Assembly (NCBI RefSeq): GCF_024323335.1
Contig: NC_066582.1
Location: 184,916,973-184,980,972, forward strand
DNA length: 64,000 bases
Source: Lathyrus oleraceus
Lineage: Eukaryota; Streptophyta; Magnoliopsida; Fabales; Fabaceae
Direction of reading: 5' to 3'
The position numbers were made by a program, and so were the translations under genes. The stretch's first letter is position 1. The number at the start of each line of letters is the position of its first letter. Shown here piece after piece: positions 1 through 11,611 of this stretch. Under the pieces are notes generated by a model. It searched no databases, was not told the DNA's origin, and saw only the letters and a list, made by a program, of their open reading frames with translations.

Positions 1-684
1 TTTAATTTCTAAATCTCTCCCTCCTTTTAAAAAAAACTTCTTTGTTTGAACTAGTTTTGTTCTAAACTTTGACCACATTGCAAAAAGATAGAAACTTTGG
101 CCTTATGGCATTGAACTTTCAAACTTCCTTTTCTTAATCAAACTTGTAAATCAACTTAACTATACTTGAGCTAAACTTTCAAAAAGCCAAAAAGAACTAA
201 CTCATTCAAACCGTTTTTAGGCCTTTGTGCCTTTCAAACTTAATTTTTGTTAAAAGCAATGCATCCACTTTGAAATTTGTATCACGAACTACGAGGTTTT
301 GATCCCTTATTTTTATGTTGGTACGTAGGAATAAGTTCGAAGGTCCTGTCAAACACAAAAATATAATTAATGAATTCTTTTCTCATCCCCCTCCCATTCT
401 ATTTGTTTGGAAACATTATTTTGTACCAAATACATATGCACACAAAAAGGGCTCCCTATGAGTACCTATGACACTTTTGGTGCTAACACCTTCCCTCAGT
501 GTAACCAACCCCCTTACTTGTAATCTATGACATTTTATTAGTTTTGATTTGAAAACTTCTTACTTTTGGATTTTGTTCTTACTTTTTTCCCTTTTCCCTT
601 GGAAACAATAAAAGTGTGGTGGCGACTCTTGTTATTTGATGTCTAGCTTATCCATAGCTTGATGATCATGAATTTACCACTACA
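1..684 (+). mobile_element. Element C: 3' end of an Ogre-type LTR
   Basis: This stretch matches the last part of the Ogre LTRs at 10060-10743 and 36050-36653, including the conserved AATAAA at 607-612, the block TGGCGACTCTTG at 620-631 and the terminal TTTACCACTACA. It ends in CA at 684 and is followed directly by 3' LTR sequence of element B in the opposite orientation, so it is the right edge of a separate + strand Ogre inserted into B. The rest of C lies left of the window. The 5 bases after it (685-689, ATGTT) are the expected target duplication, but the other copy is out of view. Confidence 0.85.
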
Positions 685-817
685 ATGTTGCTTGGTGATC
701 TCTCCCAAAACAAACCCAATGAAAGTGGGGTAAGGAGGATGCCAAGGTATGATCCCAATGCTAATGCTTATGATGGAATTGGATGAGGGATCTTAGGGTC
801 AAAATTGGGGTCTTACA
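685..817 (-). repeat. Element B 3' LTR remnant
   Basis: The reverse complement starts TGTAAGACCCC at 817, the canonical start of this LTR family (also at 6106, 32059 and 57455), and runs 133 bp before the end of element C cuts it at 684/685. The sequence corresponds to about 57323-57455 of the 5' LTR of B. Confidence 0.88.
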
Positions 818-830
818 ATTGCCCCTATTT
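818..830 (-). other. Element B polypurine tract
   Basis: On the - strand AAATAGGGGCAAT lies immediately upstream of the 3' LTR start. Element A has AAATAGGGGCAGC in the same place (32046-32058). This is the expected plus-strand primer site for reverse transcription. Confidence 0.75.
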
Positions 831-1374
831 AAGGACGTTCTAATTGAAAAGATGAGCGCTAAAATCTTCGTATCAACTCAGTAGAATGGGCTTAAATAAC
901 AACATATAGAAACAAATTTTGATCCCTAAGAGACCTCATGATGTATATGATATGAATGTAAAAGCAAATTTTCTGTGGGAAAATATTGCCACAAAGGAAA
1001 AGAAACCAGAGAGACCTAAAATCCGCTGGAGTATAATGCATTCCGTAAGGAAAACTCACTAGGGAAGCAGAGACTCTAGGGGATAAAAAAAATTATGCGT
1101 AGGTCAGGCTACGACTTAAAACTGCTGGGGGACCAGAGGAATTCCATAAGGAATGGAAAGACTCAGTCGGGGAAACAAAACATCTGTAGAGGAATACCAG
1201 TAGATCAGGATAAAACTGAAGTACTTGAATCATGCAGGAAAAGCGATTTCACTAAGGAAATACGCGCTCAACTTAACTGGGAAGAAATAAACTTCGACGC
1301 TGGAGGAGTAGAAATCCATTATTACCTACCTGTTACTGGGTAAGGAAATAATAAAGATCTGACAGAGAGGACAT

Positions 1375-2160
1375 CTGTCATCGGTTAGGATGAACATATC
1401 AAGGATGGCTCGCTGGGAACCGCTAGGGGGATATTCATTACCGGTTACTGGGTAAGAATAGCCTTGCTGGGGAAACTGCAGAAAAATAGGATTTACAACT
1501 ACCAGTTACTGGGCAGAAGACCAAATATTAGAGTATCTGTCGTCGGTTAGGATGAACATGTCAAGGATAAACTCAATAGGGAAGAAAATCTATCATCGGT
1601 TAAGATGAACATATCAAGGATAGACTTGCCTGGGAATTGTCAAGGAGGATATCCGTCACCGGTTAGGATGAACATATCAAGGATAAACCAACTGAGTAAA
1701 AAGTAGGAATTACATCTATCGAATGCTAGATAGAAGACCATCAAAGAGAAAATCTGTCACCGGTTAGGATGAACATATCAAGGATAGACTCTGTGAGGAG
1801 AGAAAATAGGAATTACATATATCAGTTACTGGATAAAATACTAAGAGAGAGCATCCGTCACTGGTTAAAGTGAACATATCAAGGATCAACTATGCAAAAG
1901 GGGGAAAAAGGCAGGATTTACAACTACCGGCTACTGGGTAGAAGACCACAAAGAGAAGGAAATCCGTCATCGGGTAGGAGGAACACATCAAGGATTAACT
2001 CTCTGGGGAACAAAATAGGGATTACAATTAACTTTTTAATGGGTAGAATACTAAGGATGAGAATATCCTTCATCGGTTAGGATGAACATGTCAAGGATAA
2101 ACTCAGGAAGGGGAGAGAAAGATATTTGTCACAGGTTTGCATGAACATATCAAGGATATA
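1375..2160 (-). repeat. Minisatellite block in Ogre 3' UTR (copy B)
   Basis: About nine degenerate copies of CGGTTAGGATGAACATATCA followed by AGGATA occur on the + strand (near 1382, 1553, 1596, 1660, 1761, 1862, 1970, 2074, 2134). A second motif, resembling ACCGGTTACTGGGTAGAAGA, alternates with them. Spacing is irregular, about 50-170 bp. The same compound repeat is at 30822-31512 in element A. Variable 3' UTR tandem repeats are a known Ogre trait and a reported source of pea satellites such as PisTR-A; whether this unit is related to PisTR-A I cannot tell. Confidence 0.8.
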
Positions 2161-3740
2161 TTTCCGGAAAAATGAATCCACTAGGGACTCTATTGAGGAG
2201 AAAAACAGGGATACTCTTGTCGGGTATTGAGCAAGAAGTCACAAACAGCAAACTAAGAAGAATATTACCAGTTACTGGGCAATAAACTCTTAGGAGACTC
2301 AAAGCATCTATCTAGGCAAGAGCTAGAAAGAAACGATTAATCAAGACTCAACCCAATTAGGATATATCTCAAGGGGAATGGTTCCATCCAGATAATCAAC
2401 TGCGGAGGAAATTGAAACAATGATCATCCACGAGGAAAGAACTCAGTGGGGAAAGGAGAAAGGTTAAAGTCTTTCTGCTTAAAGGGCCGACACTCTACAA
2501 ATTGAGGGAGGATAGACACCAAATTTGTATGGGGATAAAGTACCACCATAACAGAGAATAAGAATCTCAAACAATGATTCAGCAAATATGATTAAGCAAA
2601 TATGCAATTATGAAATTACATGATATGTATATGTATATGTATATATGATGATTATGCTGACAAAACGACCACAAATGATACAAAGGTGTCGCAAAATTTG
2701 AATCACCGGTATAATTCTCGGTCAATCCCCCAAAAGAGGGAGACAACTGTCGGAGAACGGAGAGAGATCAACATCCCAAAGGCTCAAACTTAGCTGAGGA
2801 AGGAGGAGATCTGCTGAGGAAAGGAAACATTATCTAATCTGCAAGGAATTTTAGGTCAACACCATATCAAATGGGAGACAACCATACAGAGGATAAACAC
2901 AAATAGCTGCTCAGAAACCAGGAGGAAACTCTGACTGGGAGTGAGTCGGATGGCGACTGGTGGAGAAACCAATGTGATCCACTGGGGAAATCAAATTACA
3001 CTACTAAAGATCAACCCTGCTGAGGAATACACAAAAAATTCGTTGGGGACTGCAGAAACTCTATCGAGGATACGAACTCTGCAGGGCACCGAATCAACCA
3101 ACTTAGTTGGGAAAAGTACAGAAGCTCTTCTAGGGATCAAACACTCCGCAGGAGAACTGGATCAACAAACTCGGGTAGGGATCCCCGAAGGGTTAACTGT
3201 TTGGGGAACCTATGATGCTCCACACTTAAGACTTGTTGTTCTTCGGAATGATGTTGATGTTTCTTTTTAATTGCTATGAAAAAAATTCTTGCTTTTATAT
3301 GTTTAAGAAAAATGATTTTGATTAAAATTTTAATTTCAAAAATGATCATAATAAAATTTAAAACTATTGGCTGAAGTAAATAAGAGTGGAAATAATTGGG
3401 TAAAAGCTCAACTTTATTTAATAGAATGGTAGTCTATAAATGACAAGACTCCATAGATCTTTACAAAGTTGAAAATGGTAATTTACACGGAAAAGGGTTA
3501 CATTGAATACAAATGACCACTAATCCTTCCACCAACTCTTGATATTCGTTGTGCTTTTGACCGCTACCAGGGATGATTAATTGATGTCAATCCTTGTGCT
3601 CAACAAAATATTTCCAACACTGGAAAATCGACAGGGTGCAGTTACTTTCCATAATCCCTAATTTTTGCATTAGTTGCCCCAAGGTTGGGTACTCAACTTA
3701 TCGGGAAATTCTTTCTGTTTTATGTCTCTAACTTTTTCCT

Positions 3741-3818
3741 GGATCTCCCTTTCGGGTTGTCAATCCACCGAGATTCTCCTTTTTTGCCTAAGCCGCCCTT
3801 TCGGGTTTTCAACTTAGC
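3741..3818 (-). other. Paired CCC-GAAA-GGG stem-loops after pol (copy B)
   Basis: On the - strand two predicted hairpins follow the pol stop within 100 nt. The first (3818-3786) has a basal stem GCTAAG/CTTAGGC and an apical CCCGAAAGGG, which is a 3-bp stem with a GNRA-type tetraloop. The second (about 3766-3741) has basal stem GGAT/ATCC and the same apical decamer. Both have counterparts at 29176-29253 in element A, with the stems preserved. The structure is inferred by pairing by eye; the function is unknown. Confidence 0.6.
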
Positions 3819-3836
3819 AAGTTGTTCTTTTCCTTT

Positions 3837-5040
3837 TTAGGCGAAGTATTTCTTCAGTGCATCTGCGTTCACAGGACGAGTGAACATTTCACCATCCATA
3901 GTTGTAAAAATAGAAGCACCGCCTGAAAAGGATCTCTTGACAACATATGGGCCTTCATAATTAGGAGCCCATTTACCCCTAGAATCTGGTTTGAACGATA
4001 AAATCTTCTTGAGCACAAGGTCACCTTCTCTGGACACCCGAGGTCTGACCTTCTTATCAAAAGCTTTCTTCATCCTCTGCTGATATAACTGACCATGACA
4101 CATGGCAGTTAATCTCTTCTCTTATATCAAATTCAACTGATCAAACCTGGTCGGACACAATTCAGCCTCAGTCAACTTGGTTTCCATGAGCACAGGCAGC
4201 GAAGGAATATCAACCTCTACGGGGAGCACTGCTTCCATACCATAAACAAGAGAGAAAGGGGTTGCCCCTGTTGAAGTGTGGATAGATGTGCGATACCCGT
4301 GTAAAGCAAATGGGAGCATCTCATGCCATTCCTTATATGTCACGACAATTTTCTGAATGATCTTCTTGATGTTCTTATTTGCAGCTTCAACAGCCCCATT
4401 TATCTTGGGTCTGTAGGGAGAAGAATTATGATGTGCAATCTTGAAATCCTTGCAAAGAGCTTCCACCGTATTATTATTCAAGTTCGATCCATTATCAGTA
4501 ATGATCTTAATTGGCACACCATAATGGCATATGACTTGATTCTTGATAAACCTCACAACAACTTGCTTGGTTACACTTGCATATGATGCTGCTTCAACCC
4601 ATTTTATGAAGTAGTCAATTGCCACTAAAATGAAGCGATGTTCATTCGAAGCTTTGGGGTCAGTCATCCCAATCATGTTGATTCCCCATATGGAGAAGGG
4701 CCATGGGGAAGAAATAACATTCAATAGTGTCGGAGAAACATGAATCTTATCTGCATATATTTGACACTTGTGGCATTTCTTCACAAATTTGCAACAGTCA
4801 GATTCCATTGTCTGCCAATAGTAACCTTCTCGCAACATCTTCTTCTCCATTACATGTCCATTGGAATGAGTACCAAAGGAACCTTCATGTACTTCAGTCA
4901 TCAACAAGTTTGCTTCGTGTCTATCCACGCATCTGAGCAGAACCATGTCGAAGATTCTCTTGTACATTATATCACCATTCAAGTAGAAATTGTCGGCTAA
5001 TCTTCTCAAAGTCTTCTTGTCTTTCAAAGATGCCCCAAAC
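3837..5040 (-). pseudogene. Element B integrase (Ty3/gypsy), broken
   Basis: Integrase inserts retrotransposon cDNA into the host genome. The main open block (5027-4122) shows an H-H-C-C zinc-binding region ending CHKC, then the catalytic core with D in LVAIDYF, D in ITDNGSN and E in GAVEAANKN, all intact. The C-terminal part continues in the same frame at 4103-3837 after one stop near 4120 and ends KKYFA at the stop by 3837. It is the last domain of the gag-pol polyprotein of element B. The upstream linker (5028-5320) is open only in pieces, so no complete protein can be made. Confidence 0.88.
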
Positions 5041-5720
5041 GGGTAAATCTGACTTTGAAGGAAACACTTGATATCAAAATACTACGGCTTTTCATCTTTG
5101 ACTTCCTCAACAGCAAACACATGAACTGGTCTATCAAGACGCATCACAGACATATTGGGAACCTCATTCCAATACTTCACTATTATCATTGATGCCAACG
5201 GTGCAAGAGCATCTGCCATCCGGTTTTTATCTCGAGGGATATGATGAAACTCAACCTTTGCAAGAGCATCTGCCTCCTCGCATAATCTCTATATGGTATT
5301 AAACTGGTTTGATTCATCTCCTATTCACCTTTGATCTGATTCACAACCAAAGCGGAATCTCCGAAGACATCTAGATACTTAATTCTGAGATCAATGGCCT
5401 CTTCGAGCTCCATAATGCAAGCTTCATATTGTGCCATATTGTTTGTACACTTGAAAGTCAATATAGCTGTAAATGGTAGATGCGTTCCTTGAGGAGTAAT
5501 AATCACTTCCCTAATGCCATTTCCATATTGATTAACAGCTCCATCAAATACCATGCCCCAACGGGAACCAGGTTCTGGCCCTTCTTTAAGAAATGGTTCA
5601 TCACAATATTTCATTTTCAAGTACAAGCTCTCTTCATTAGGAAAATCACACTACACTGACTTGTAATCTTCAATTGGTTGGTGAGCCAAATGGTTAGCCA
5701 AGATACTACCTTTGATTGCT
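5041..5720 (-). pseudogene. Element B second (archaeal-type) RNase H, broken
   Basis: The block 5626-5321 reads WGMVFDGAVNQYGNG, then EACIMELEEA, then GDSALVVNQI: the first three acidic positions of an RNase HI fold, separate from the RT-linked RNase H encoded upstream. A fourth acidic position may be the D in NRMADALA just downstream (about 5220). Tat-lineage elements, including Ogre, are known to carry such an additional archaeal-type RNase H between RT-RNase H and integrase. Stops occur at its end near 5320 and in the linkers on both sides. The domain in element A is at 27331-27990. Confidence 0.75.
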
Positions 5721-6105
5721 TTATGAGATCAGTATTCGATATCATACTTTATAACAACATCTTCCAACGGGAAATTCTCCTAGTTAAAGCAGGCTTCTCA
5801 AATATATACTTGATTGGATCCATTTTGGATATCAACCAAGTGGTATGATTCAACATATACTGACTCAGACACTTAGCGGCCCAAGCCAATGCGCAACAAG
5901 TTTTCTCAAGCATAGAATACCGAGTCTCACAGTCGGTGAACTTCTTACTGAGGTAATATATTCCGAATTCTTTCTTTACAATCTCATCTTGCTGACCAAG
6001 AACACAACCCATACTATCTTCAAGCACAGTCAAATACATAATCAACGGTCTTCCTTCAATAGGCGGAGACAAAATCAGAGGCTCAAGCAGATACTCTTTG
6101 ATACT
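5721..6105 (-). pseudogene. Element B RT-linked RNase H fragment
   Basis: The block 6072-5749 encodes the RNase H connected to RT (motifs VLEDSMGCVLGQQD, FGIYYLSKKF, YSMLEKTCCALAWA), which degrades RNA in RNA/DNA hybrids. Reading frame continuity with the RT at 36654-37847 is interrupted by the 30.5-kb element A inserted at 6105/6106. After removing A the two halves meet in frame within the sequence FDSI-KEYLLEP. A frameshift near 5750 breaks the connection to the linker and second RNase H. Confidence 0.85.
6101..6105. repeat. Target site duplication of element A, left (ATACT)
   Basis: ATACT precedes the 5' LTR of A and is repeated exactly at 36654-36658 after its 3' LTR. The interrupted sequence is the pol gene of element B, which reads through when one copy is removed. 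Confidence 0.95.
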
Positions 6106-9100
6106 TGTAAGACCCCAATTTTGACCCTAAGATCCCTCATGCAATTTCATCATAAGCATTAGCATTGGGATCATACATTGGCATCCTCCTTACCCCTCTT
6201 TCATTGGGTTTGTTTTGGGAGAGATCACCAAACACTTTTTGATTGTATCATACTTGTATTTTATCATTTTACTAACCAAAACACCAAAAATATGTCTTTG
6301 TGTTTACCTAACTCTTTTGTAGGTAGGGAATGATCTCCATTGATCTATCAAGTTCACATCTAGGGTTTGAGACCCCCATGAACAAAGAGCACAACCAAGA
6401 ATTGATCCAAGAATGGTTATGAGCATCATATATGAGTCCCAATGTTGTCTACATGTTATATTGATCAAGTTTTCTTCAAGAGTTTGAGGGTCATTTGCCT
6501 TGGAAACCCTAGTTTGACTGGGTATCTTGAGTAACTTCTCCAACAAGCTATGTCACCAATTGATCAAATTTCTCAAGGGAAACTTCAAAATTCATCATCT
6601 TATTCATATATGATTTACCATGGGCCAATAAATATAATAGAATTGGAAGTTAGCAACTTGGTTGATGGTGGTTGGCCAGATGGATTAATCTGATCCAAAC
6701 TGGGTCTCCCTAGACGCTATCTCCTAAAATTTTCACCATATGAAAATGATTCCAAGAGTCAACTTACTCTAAATGAAATTCCAAGAAACTTTCATGTTGA
6801 TACCTAGAACTAGTTTTGCTTGTAAAATCAATTTCTATATGAAACATTATAGGTCATTTTGTCTAAACCCTAATTTGAAAGTCAACTTCCCAAGGCCATA
6901 ACTTGCTCAATTTTTATGATATGAAAGATTTCCAAGTTGCACATCAAACTCAATGTGTATACTTAAACTTTGATGTTTGGAGTGGGAGCTAATTCAACTT
7001 TTTTGAGCATGTGATATGAGGTTACATTATAGGTCACTTAAGACCTATACCATTGATCAAGTCCAAATGAGACATTACATTGGTAACCATTTGAAGGTAT
7101 TTGAGAGAGGTACAACTTTGATGAAGACACTTTTCTCATTTGAATCTCATATAAAAAGTTAAGCAAGGGGGAATATTGAGACATATGACTTGACACTTAG
7201 AAAAAATTTGATATGTCAAAAATTTTGAAACTTCCACCTCAAATATCTTCAAGTTACAAACTCCAAATGGAAAATTGTTGAACATGAAAGTTGTTCCTCT
7301 TGATCTCACCTTTCCAAAGAGCTCAAATTCATTCATTTTGGACAAGGAAAGCATAGGTTGCGCATGGCATGAACATGGTGTCATAACTTGGCAAGGATCA
7401 AACTTCAAATCAAAATGTACACTTGCCTTGCAATCCAAACTGAATTCAGACTATCTAACACTCATTTGTGGACTTATGGTAATGATTTTATTGGCCTATG
7501 CGCGCCCATGCACCCATGCATCATCAATGACCAAATTTGGAAAGTGAATGCAAGTGTGCAAAAAGCAATGGATTCAACTATAAATAGAGCCTCGTATGCT
7601 CAACAATCAACAGACATTCACGCCAGCTTTGATCCCCCATCTCTAACCTTCACATTGCAAAGGATAAACCTGAGAAATTCATTTGAATTTGAGGTCGAAT
7701 TTCCACTTTTTTGAAATTCAAATCTCCAGGAATCCACAACCTTTTAAACCTGAGAAATTCATTTGAATTTGGAGTGAGATCAAGCACGAGAAAGAGCAAG
7801 ATCAGTTGAATCCAGACCTCCATTGAAGGTATTTTCTAGAAATTTTGATCTCTTCGATTCTCTCAAATTCTTGATCAATTCTATTGATTCTTTGGTTTTC
7901 TGAAGTCCTACCAATGTAGGCAAGAAGATTGAGTTGCTTTAAGGCCAAATCGAAGAAACTCATTTCACGTACCTCAAATTTCAACTCCATGTATCTCTCA
8001 ATATACTTGGAGTTAGAGTGAATTAAGGCCAGATTCGAACTCAGTGTCAGTTTTACTTTGAAATCGTGCCCTTTTTTTAATTTTGGTGATGGTTGAAGGT
8101 TGACCAGTCTGGTGAGGTCCACCGGAGAAGAAGATCGGAGCTACAGCTCCGACGATGTGTTGTCATCTCTCACAACCATATGATCCATCTAATTTGTTTT
8201 AATCACGATCGTTCCTTTTGAATACCAACGTTATGGCGCGCTGACTCATGTCCATCGTGGATAGCGCGTTTCTGGCCACTTGATCTGCCACCTCAATCAA
8301 TGAGGGAGATCAAGTGGTCCATGTTTTTTCTGATATTTTAATTTTCATTTTAATTACATTATTTTCAATAATTCATATTAAATTCAATATTGATCCAAAA
8401 AATATGGGACTTTCACCAAAAAATTCAAATATTTTTCTCTTTCATATTCTGAATTAAAAATATTTTTTGGATCATTATTAATATTTTTCATGAATTAATT
8501 GATTTTTCATTTGTTTTTAATTGTTTAAAAATACTTTTAAATGTCCAAAAATTGACCTCGTTTGGCCTATGATAAATCTCATGGTCATTTCTTTGGTATT
8601 TTGATGAGATTTTAGGAATTGGAAAAAGCATATTTAATTTAAATGCATTATTTTAGTATTTTTAATTTGAATAAATGACAAATAAATTTGTTAATCAATT
8701 GTGATGACTTGATTATGTTTGACTCTTGTTGTGGGGCCTTGGTCAAGGTTGATTTGACTTTGTCAAATTAATATCATTGGATTTAGGGGATTGATGGAAT
8801 GTCATTCCATCTCCGAAAATGAATGAATGATATTAATTTGGTAAAAGTCCTCCTTTGACCAATTTGTGATTTGATCGATTCCCCTCCCACTTCATGTTAT
8901 TCCCTTTCTTAATTCATTCATTCGATTTGGCCTATGATATCTCATAATCCTAAGGCTAGTTGATTGAAAAATTGACATGAGTATGGATGAGATTAGACCA
9001 CACCATTTGCATATCCTTTTTGTGTGTGGTATGTTTCATGAGCATAGTCCATTATACTATGTCTATAACATGCATTAACACCAAAATTCTATTGCTCAAC

Positions 9101-10743
9101 CTCAAATAGTTGTGACTTCTACATAAGTCCAATTACGATTGCTTAACATAGCACTAAATTTGTGACATAAAAGGCATAAGAATTCTAGTTAGTGAGATTG
9201 TAAGTCTCCCCTCTTTCATGGTATTGTGTGGAAACTTGGCCTTTTTTCCTTCCTTTGGAAGATGTTTTGGCTCAAGGATTCATGCTTCTGATAAATGGTT
9301 GAGTGTTCTCCAAAGAATGTCTTGAAAATGAAAAGCAAAAGCAAAATAATACTAACTTCTAACCTATTAACTACTAACTTTTAATTTCAAGCATTTACTT
9401 TGATGCAATTTACTTTTAGCACTCTATTTCATTTGCCATTGTTCATATCATTCTAATTTTTTATGTTAATGCAATTTTTCACTTTGTCCATTTGGACCAT
9501 ATTGTGTGATATATTTTATTTGTGTATACTTTGCGTGTTTGTGTGGTCTTTGACCATTAATGTACATAATAACAACAAAAACCCTAAAACACTTTTATGT
9601 GGACTGTTGGCTTGATCTTGGACAAATGGACTTAGAATCTAGGCAACCTTCCTATGCTAAAGGACTTGGCCAATGCCAACTTGTTGAAGAACCAAGTGCT
9701 TGCAATTTGAGAATTCATCTGATACATCTTCGAAGACATCTCTAAGTTCATCTGCAACATGATCATTGTGAAGCTATTATTTTGAACCTGTGACTTGTGG
9801 AATTCATCTGTTACATGAGCTATTTTGGAGAAGATAATGGAATGGATAAGCTTGGATGTGGCCATCTTTATTTGATGCTTGGCTCTTCAAGATAATATAA
9901 TTGTGCATTTGTGTCTTGCTTGATTCTAAATGTCCAAGGGAATTCTGGGTTTCTATTGACATTATTGTCTATTGGATTACTACCCATTTGGTCATATCTT
10001 TTCAACTCTAAACTTTTAATTTTGTACATAGGATAGTCTCTTGATATTCTCCCCATTTCTTTAATTTGAAAATCTCTTCCTCCATTTTTCAAAATCTTCT
10101 TTGTGTGAAGTACTTTTGTTTTAAACTTTGACCCCTTTTGCAAAAGGAAATAAACTTTGACCTTATGCCATTGCATTTTCAAACTTCTTTTCTTAAATCA
10201 AATTTGTAAATAAACTTAACTATACTTGACTTATACTTTCAAAAACCCAAAAAGAACTAACTCATTCAAACCATTTTTCGGCCTATGTGCCTTTCAAACT
10301 TATTTTTTGTTAAAAACAATGCATCCACTTTGAAATTTGTATCACGAACTACGAGGTTTTGATCCCTCATTTTTATGTTGGTATGTAGGCACAAGATCGA
10401 AGGTCTTGTCAAACACAAAATACAATTAATGAATTCTTTTCTCACCCCCCCCCCCATTCTATTTGTTTGTAAACATCACTTTATAGCAAGTACATATGCA
10501 CACAAAAAGGGCTCCCTAGGAGTACCTAGGACACTTTGGGTGCTAACACCTTTCCTATGTGTAACCAACCCCCTTACATGTAACCTCTGACATTTTATAA
10601 GTTTTGATTTGAAAACATCTTACTTTTGGGTTTTGTTCGTACTTTTTCCCTTTTCCCTTGGAAACAATAAAAGCGCGGTGGCGACTCTTGTTATTTGATC
10701 TCTAGCTTATCCATGGCTTGATGATCATGAATTTACCGCTACA
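6106..10743 (+). repeat. Element A 5' LTR
   Basis: 4,638 bp, starting TGTAAGACCCC and ending TTTACCGCTACA. The 3' LTR partner is 32059-36653. Counting by eye over roughly the first 230 and last 510 bp, I see about 37 mismatches, so about 95 % identity. Larger differences include a 25-bp copied patch at 7746-7770 and a roughly 115-bp segment near 10030-10150 that the 3' LTR lacks. A TATA box at 7579 would place U3 at about 1.5 kb and leave about 3 kb of R plus U5. There is no supported coding sequence; the small ORFs (for example 7275-7714) are shared non-coding LTR sequence. Confidence 0.95.
7579..7587 (+). promoter_or_regulatory. Candidate LTR TATA box of element A
   Basis: TATAAATAG, followed about 30 nt later by CAACAATCAA, is a plausible Pol II core promoter for the element transcript. 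In the 3' LTR of A the same site reads TCTAAATAG (about 33580), and in the 5' LTR of B it is degraded to TTTAAATAC, so only this copy has a good match. Confidence 0.55.
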
Positions 10744-10752
10744 GGAATTAAG

Positions 10753-10770
10753 TGGTGAGTCTGTTGGGGA
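10753..10770 (+). other. Element A primer binding site
   Basis: TGGTGAGTCTGTTGGGGA lies 9 bp after the LTR end. The B copy (52773-52790, - strand) is less decayed, TGGCGACTCTGCTGAGGA. From memory Ogre elements prime with tRNA-Arg, whose 3' end gives TGGCGACTCCACTGGGG, a good partial match. The A site has changed in the CCA-proximal part. Confidence 0.65.
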
Positions 10771-11611
10771 GTAGTCTCCAGTGTGTTTAGCCTACTTTTT
10801 GTGTGTACACATTTGTATATATATGATGTTTGTATATATGTATGTGTGATATAATCTGCTTGTTGTGCTTGGTGATCTCTGAGTAGTGAGATAAGTTCTA
10901 ACCCGAACTTGAGTGCAATTAAGATAGGAGGATGGTATAGTCATGTTCGACTTGTGTGGAGTAGTCCTTAACAAGTTGGCTTGAGATCCATCTGCTCAGT
11001 GGAGACTCCTTTGGATTTGGAAATGTCACACAAGTATTTGTGGTTAGGAATTACTATTTCTAATTGGGTCTGAGAAGCTGAGGACCTTAGAATATTTAAC
11101 CCATCTTGGCCTATTTAGGACGTAGTGCGGAAACTGTTCAAGTATAGACTTGATAACAGTTGTTACGCGATACTACATTCAGACGAGTTACTCTTTAGAA
11201 TATTATGGGTCGATGAGTCAGTCATCTTAACCTGTAATATCCGATAGATGGAATTAAGACTCTAGGAACTTTTTATAGCATGATCTACAGGTTTTTATCC
11301 TTAGTTAACTCCTTTGGGATGGTTCTTACCCAGACTCCATGCTCGTGACTTGCAATAAACCCTTGATTCTTGGTTGATCCAATCAAGTCTTGTCAATATC
11401 AATGGAACTTGGGTGTTGATAAGGTGTAAACCATAATCCACCAAAATGGATGATTGATCTTGATAATGACTTGATTCATCCCTTGACCTTTGTTTGCCTT
11501 GTTGTGATCCCTTATTTGTGATTGTTGAATTCATGTATTCATGCGCATCATAACATTCATCACACGAAAATTTCAAGGAACTAAGGTGTCATTTGCAAAT
11601 ATTTTCAGACT
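10771..11611 (+). other. Element A 5' leader
   Basis: About 840 nt lie between the PBS and ORF1, homologous to 51925-52772 of element B. No open frame is shared by both copies. The last bases are TTTGCAAATATTTTCAG/ACT just before the ORF1 start codon, a good splice-acceptor look-alike (see findings). Confidence 0.65.

Larger units (their letters stand above)
831..3836 (-). other. Element B 3' untranslated region
   Basis: About 3 kb of non-coding sequence lies between the pol stop (3837) and the polypurine tract. It is homologous along its length to 29157-32045 of element A. It holds a minisatellite block (1375-2160) and two stem-loops next to the pol stop (3741-3818), listed separately. The short open frames inside it are not shared between the two copies and look accidental. 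A long 3' UTR between integrase and LTR is typical of Ogre elements. Confidence 0.8.

Noticed and set aside
1375..2160. CRISPR-like regularly interspersed repeats
   Set aside because: Repeats are degenerate, spacing is irregular, and the block is a known kind of minisatellite within a plant retrotransposon UTR.
2941..3270. 109-codon open frame in the 3' UTR of element B
   Set aside because: No counterpart in the homologous UTR of element A, no domain, and it lies in non-coding, repeat-bearing sequence.
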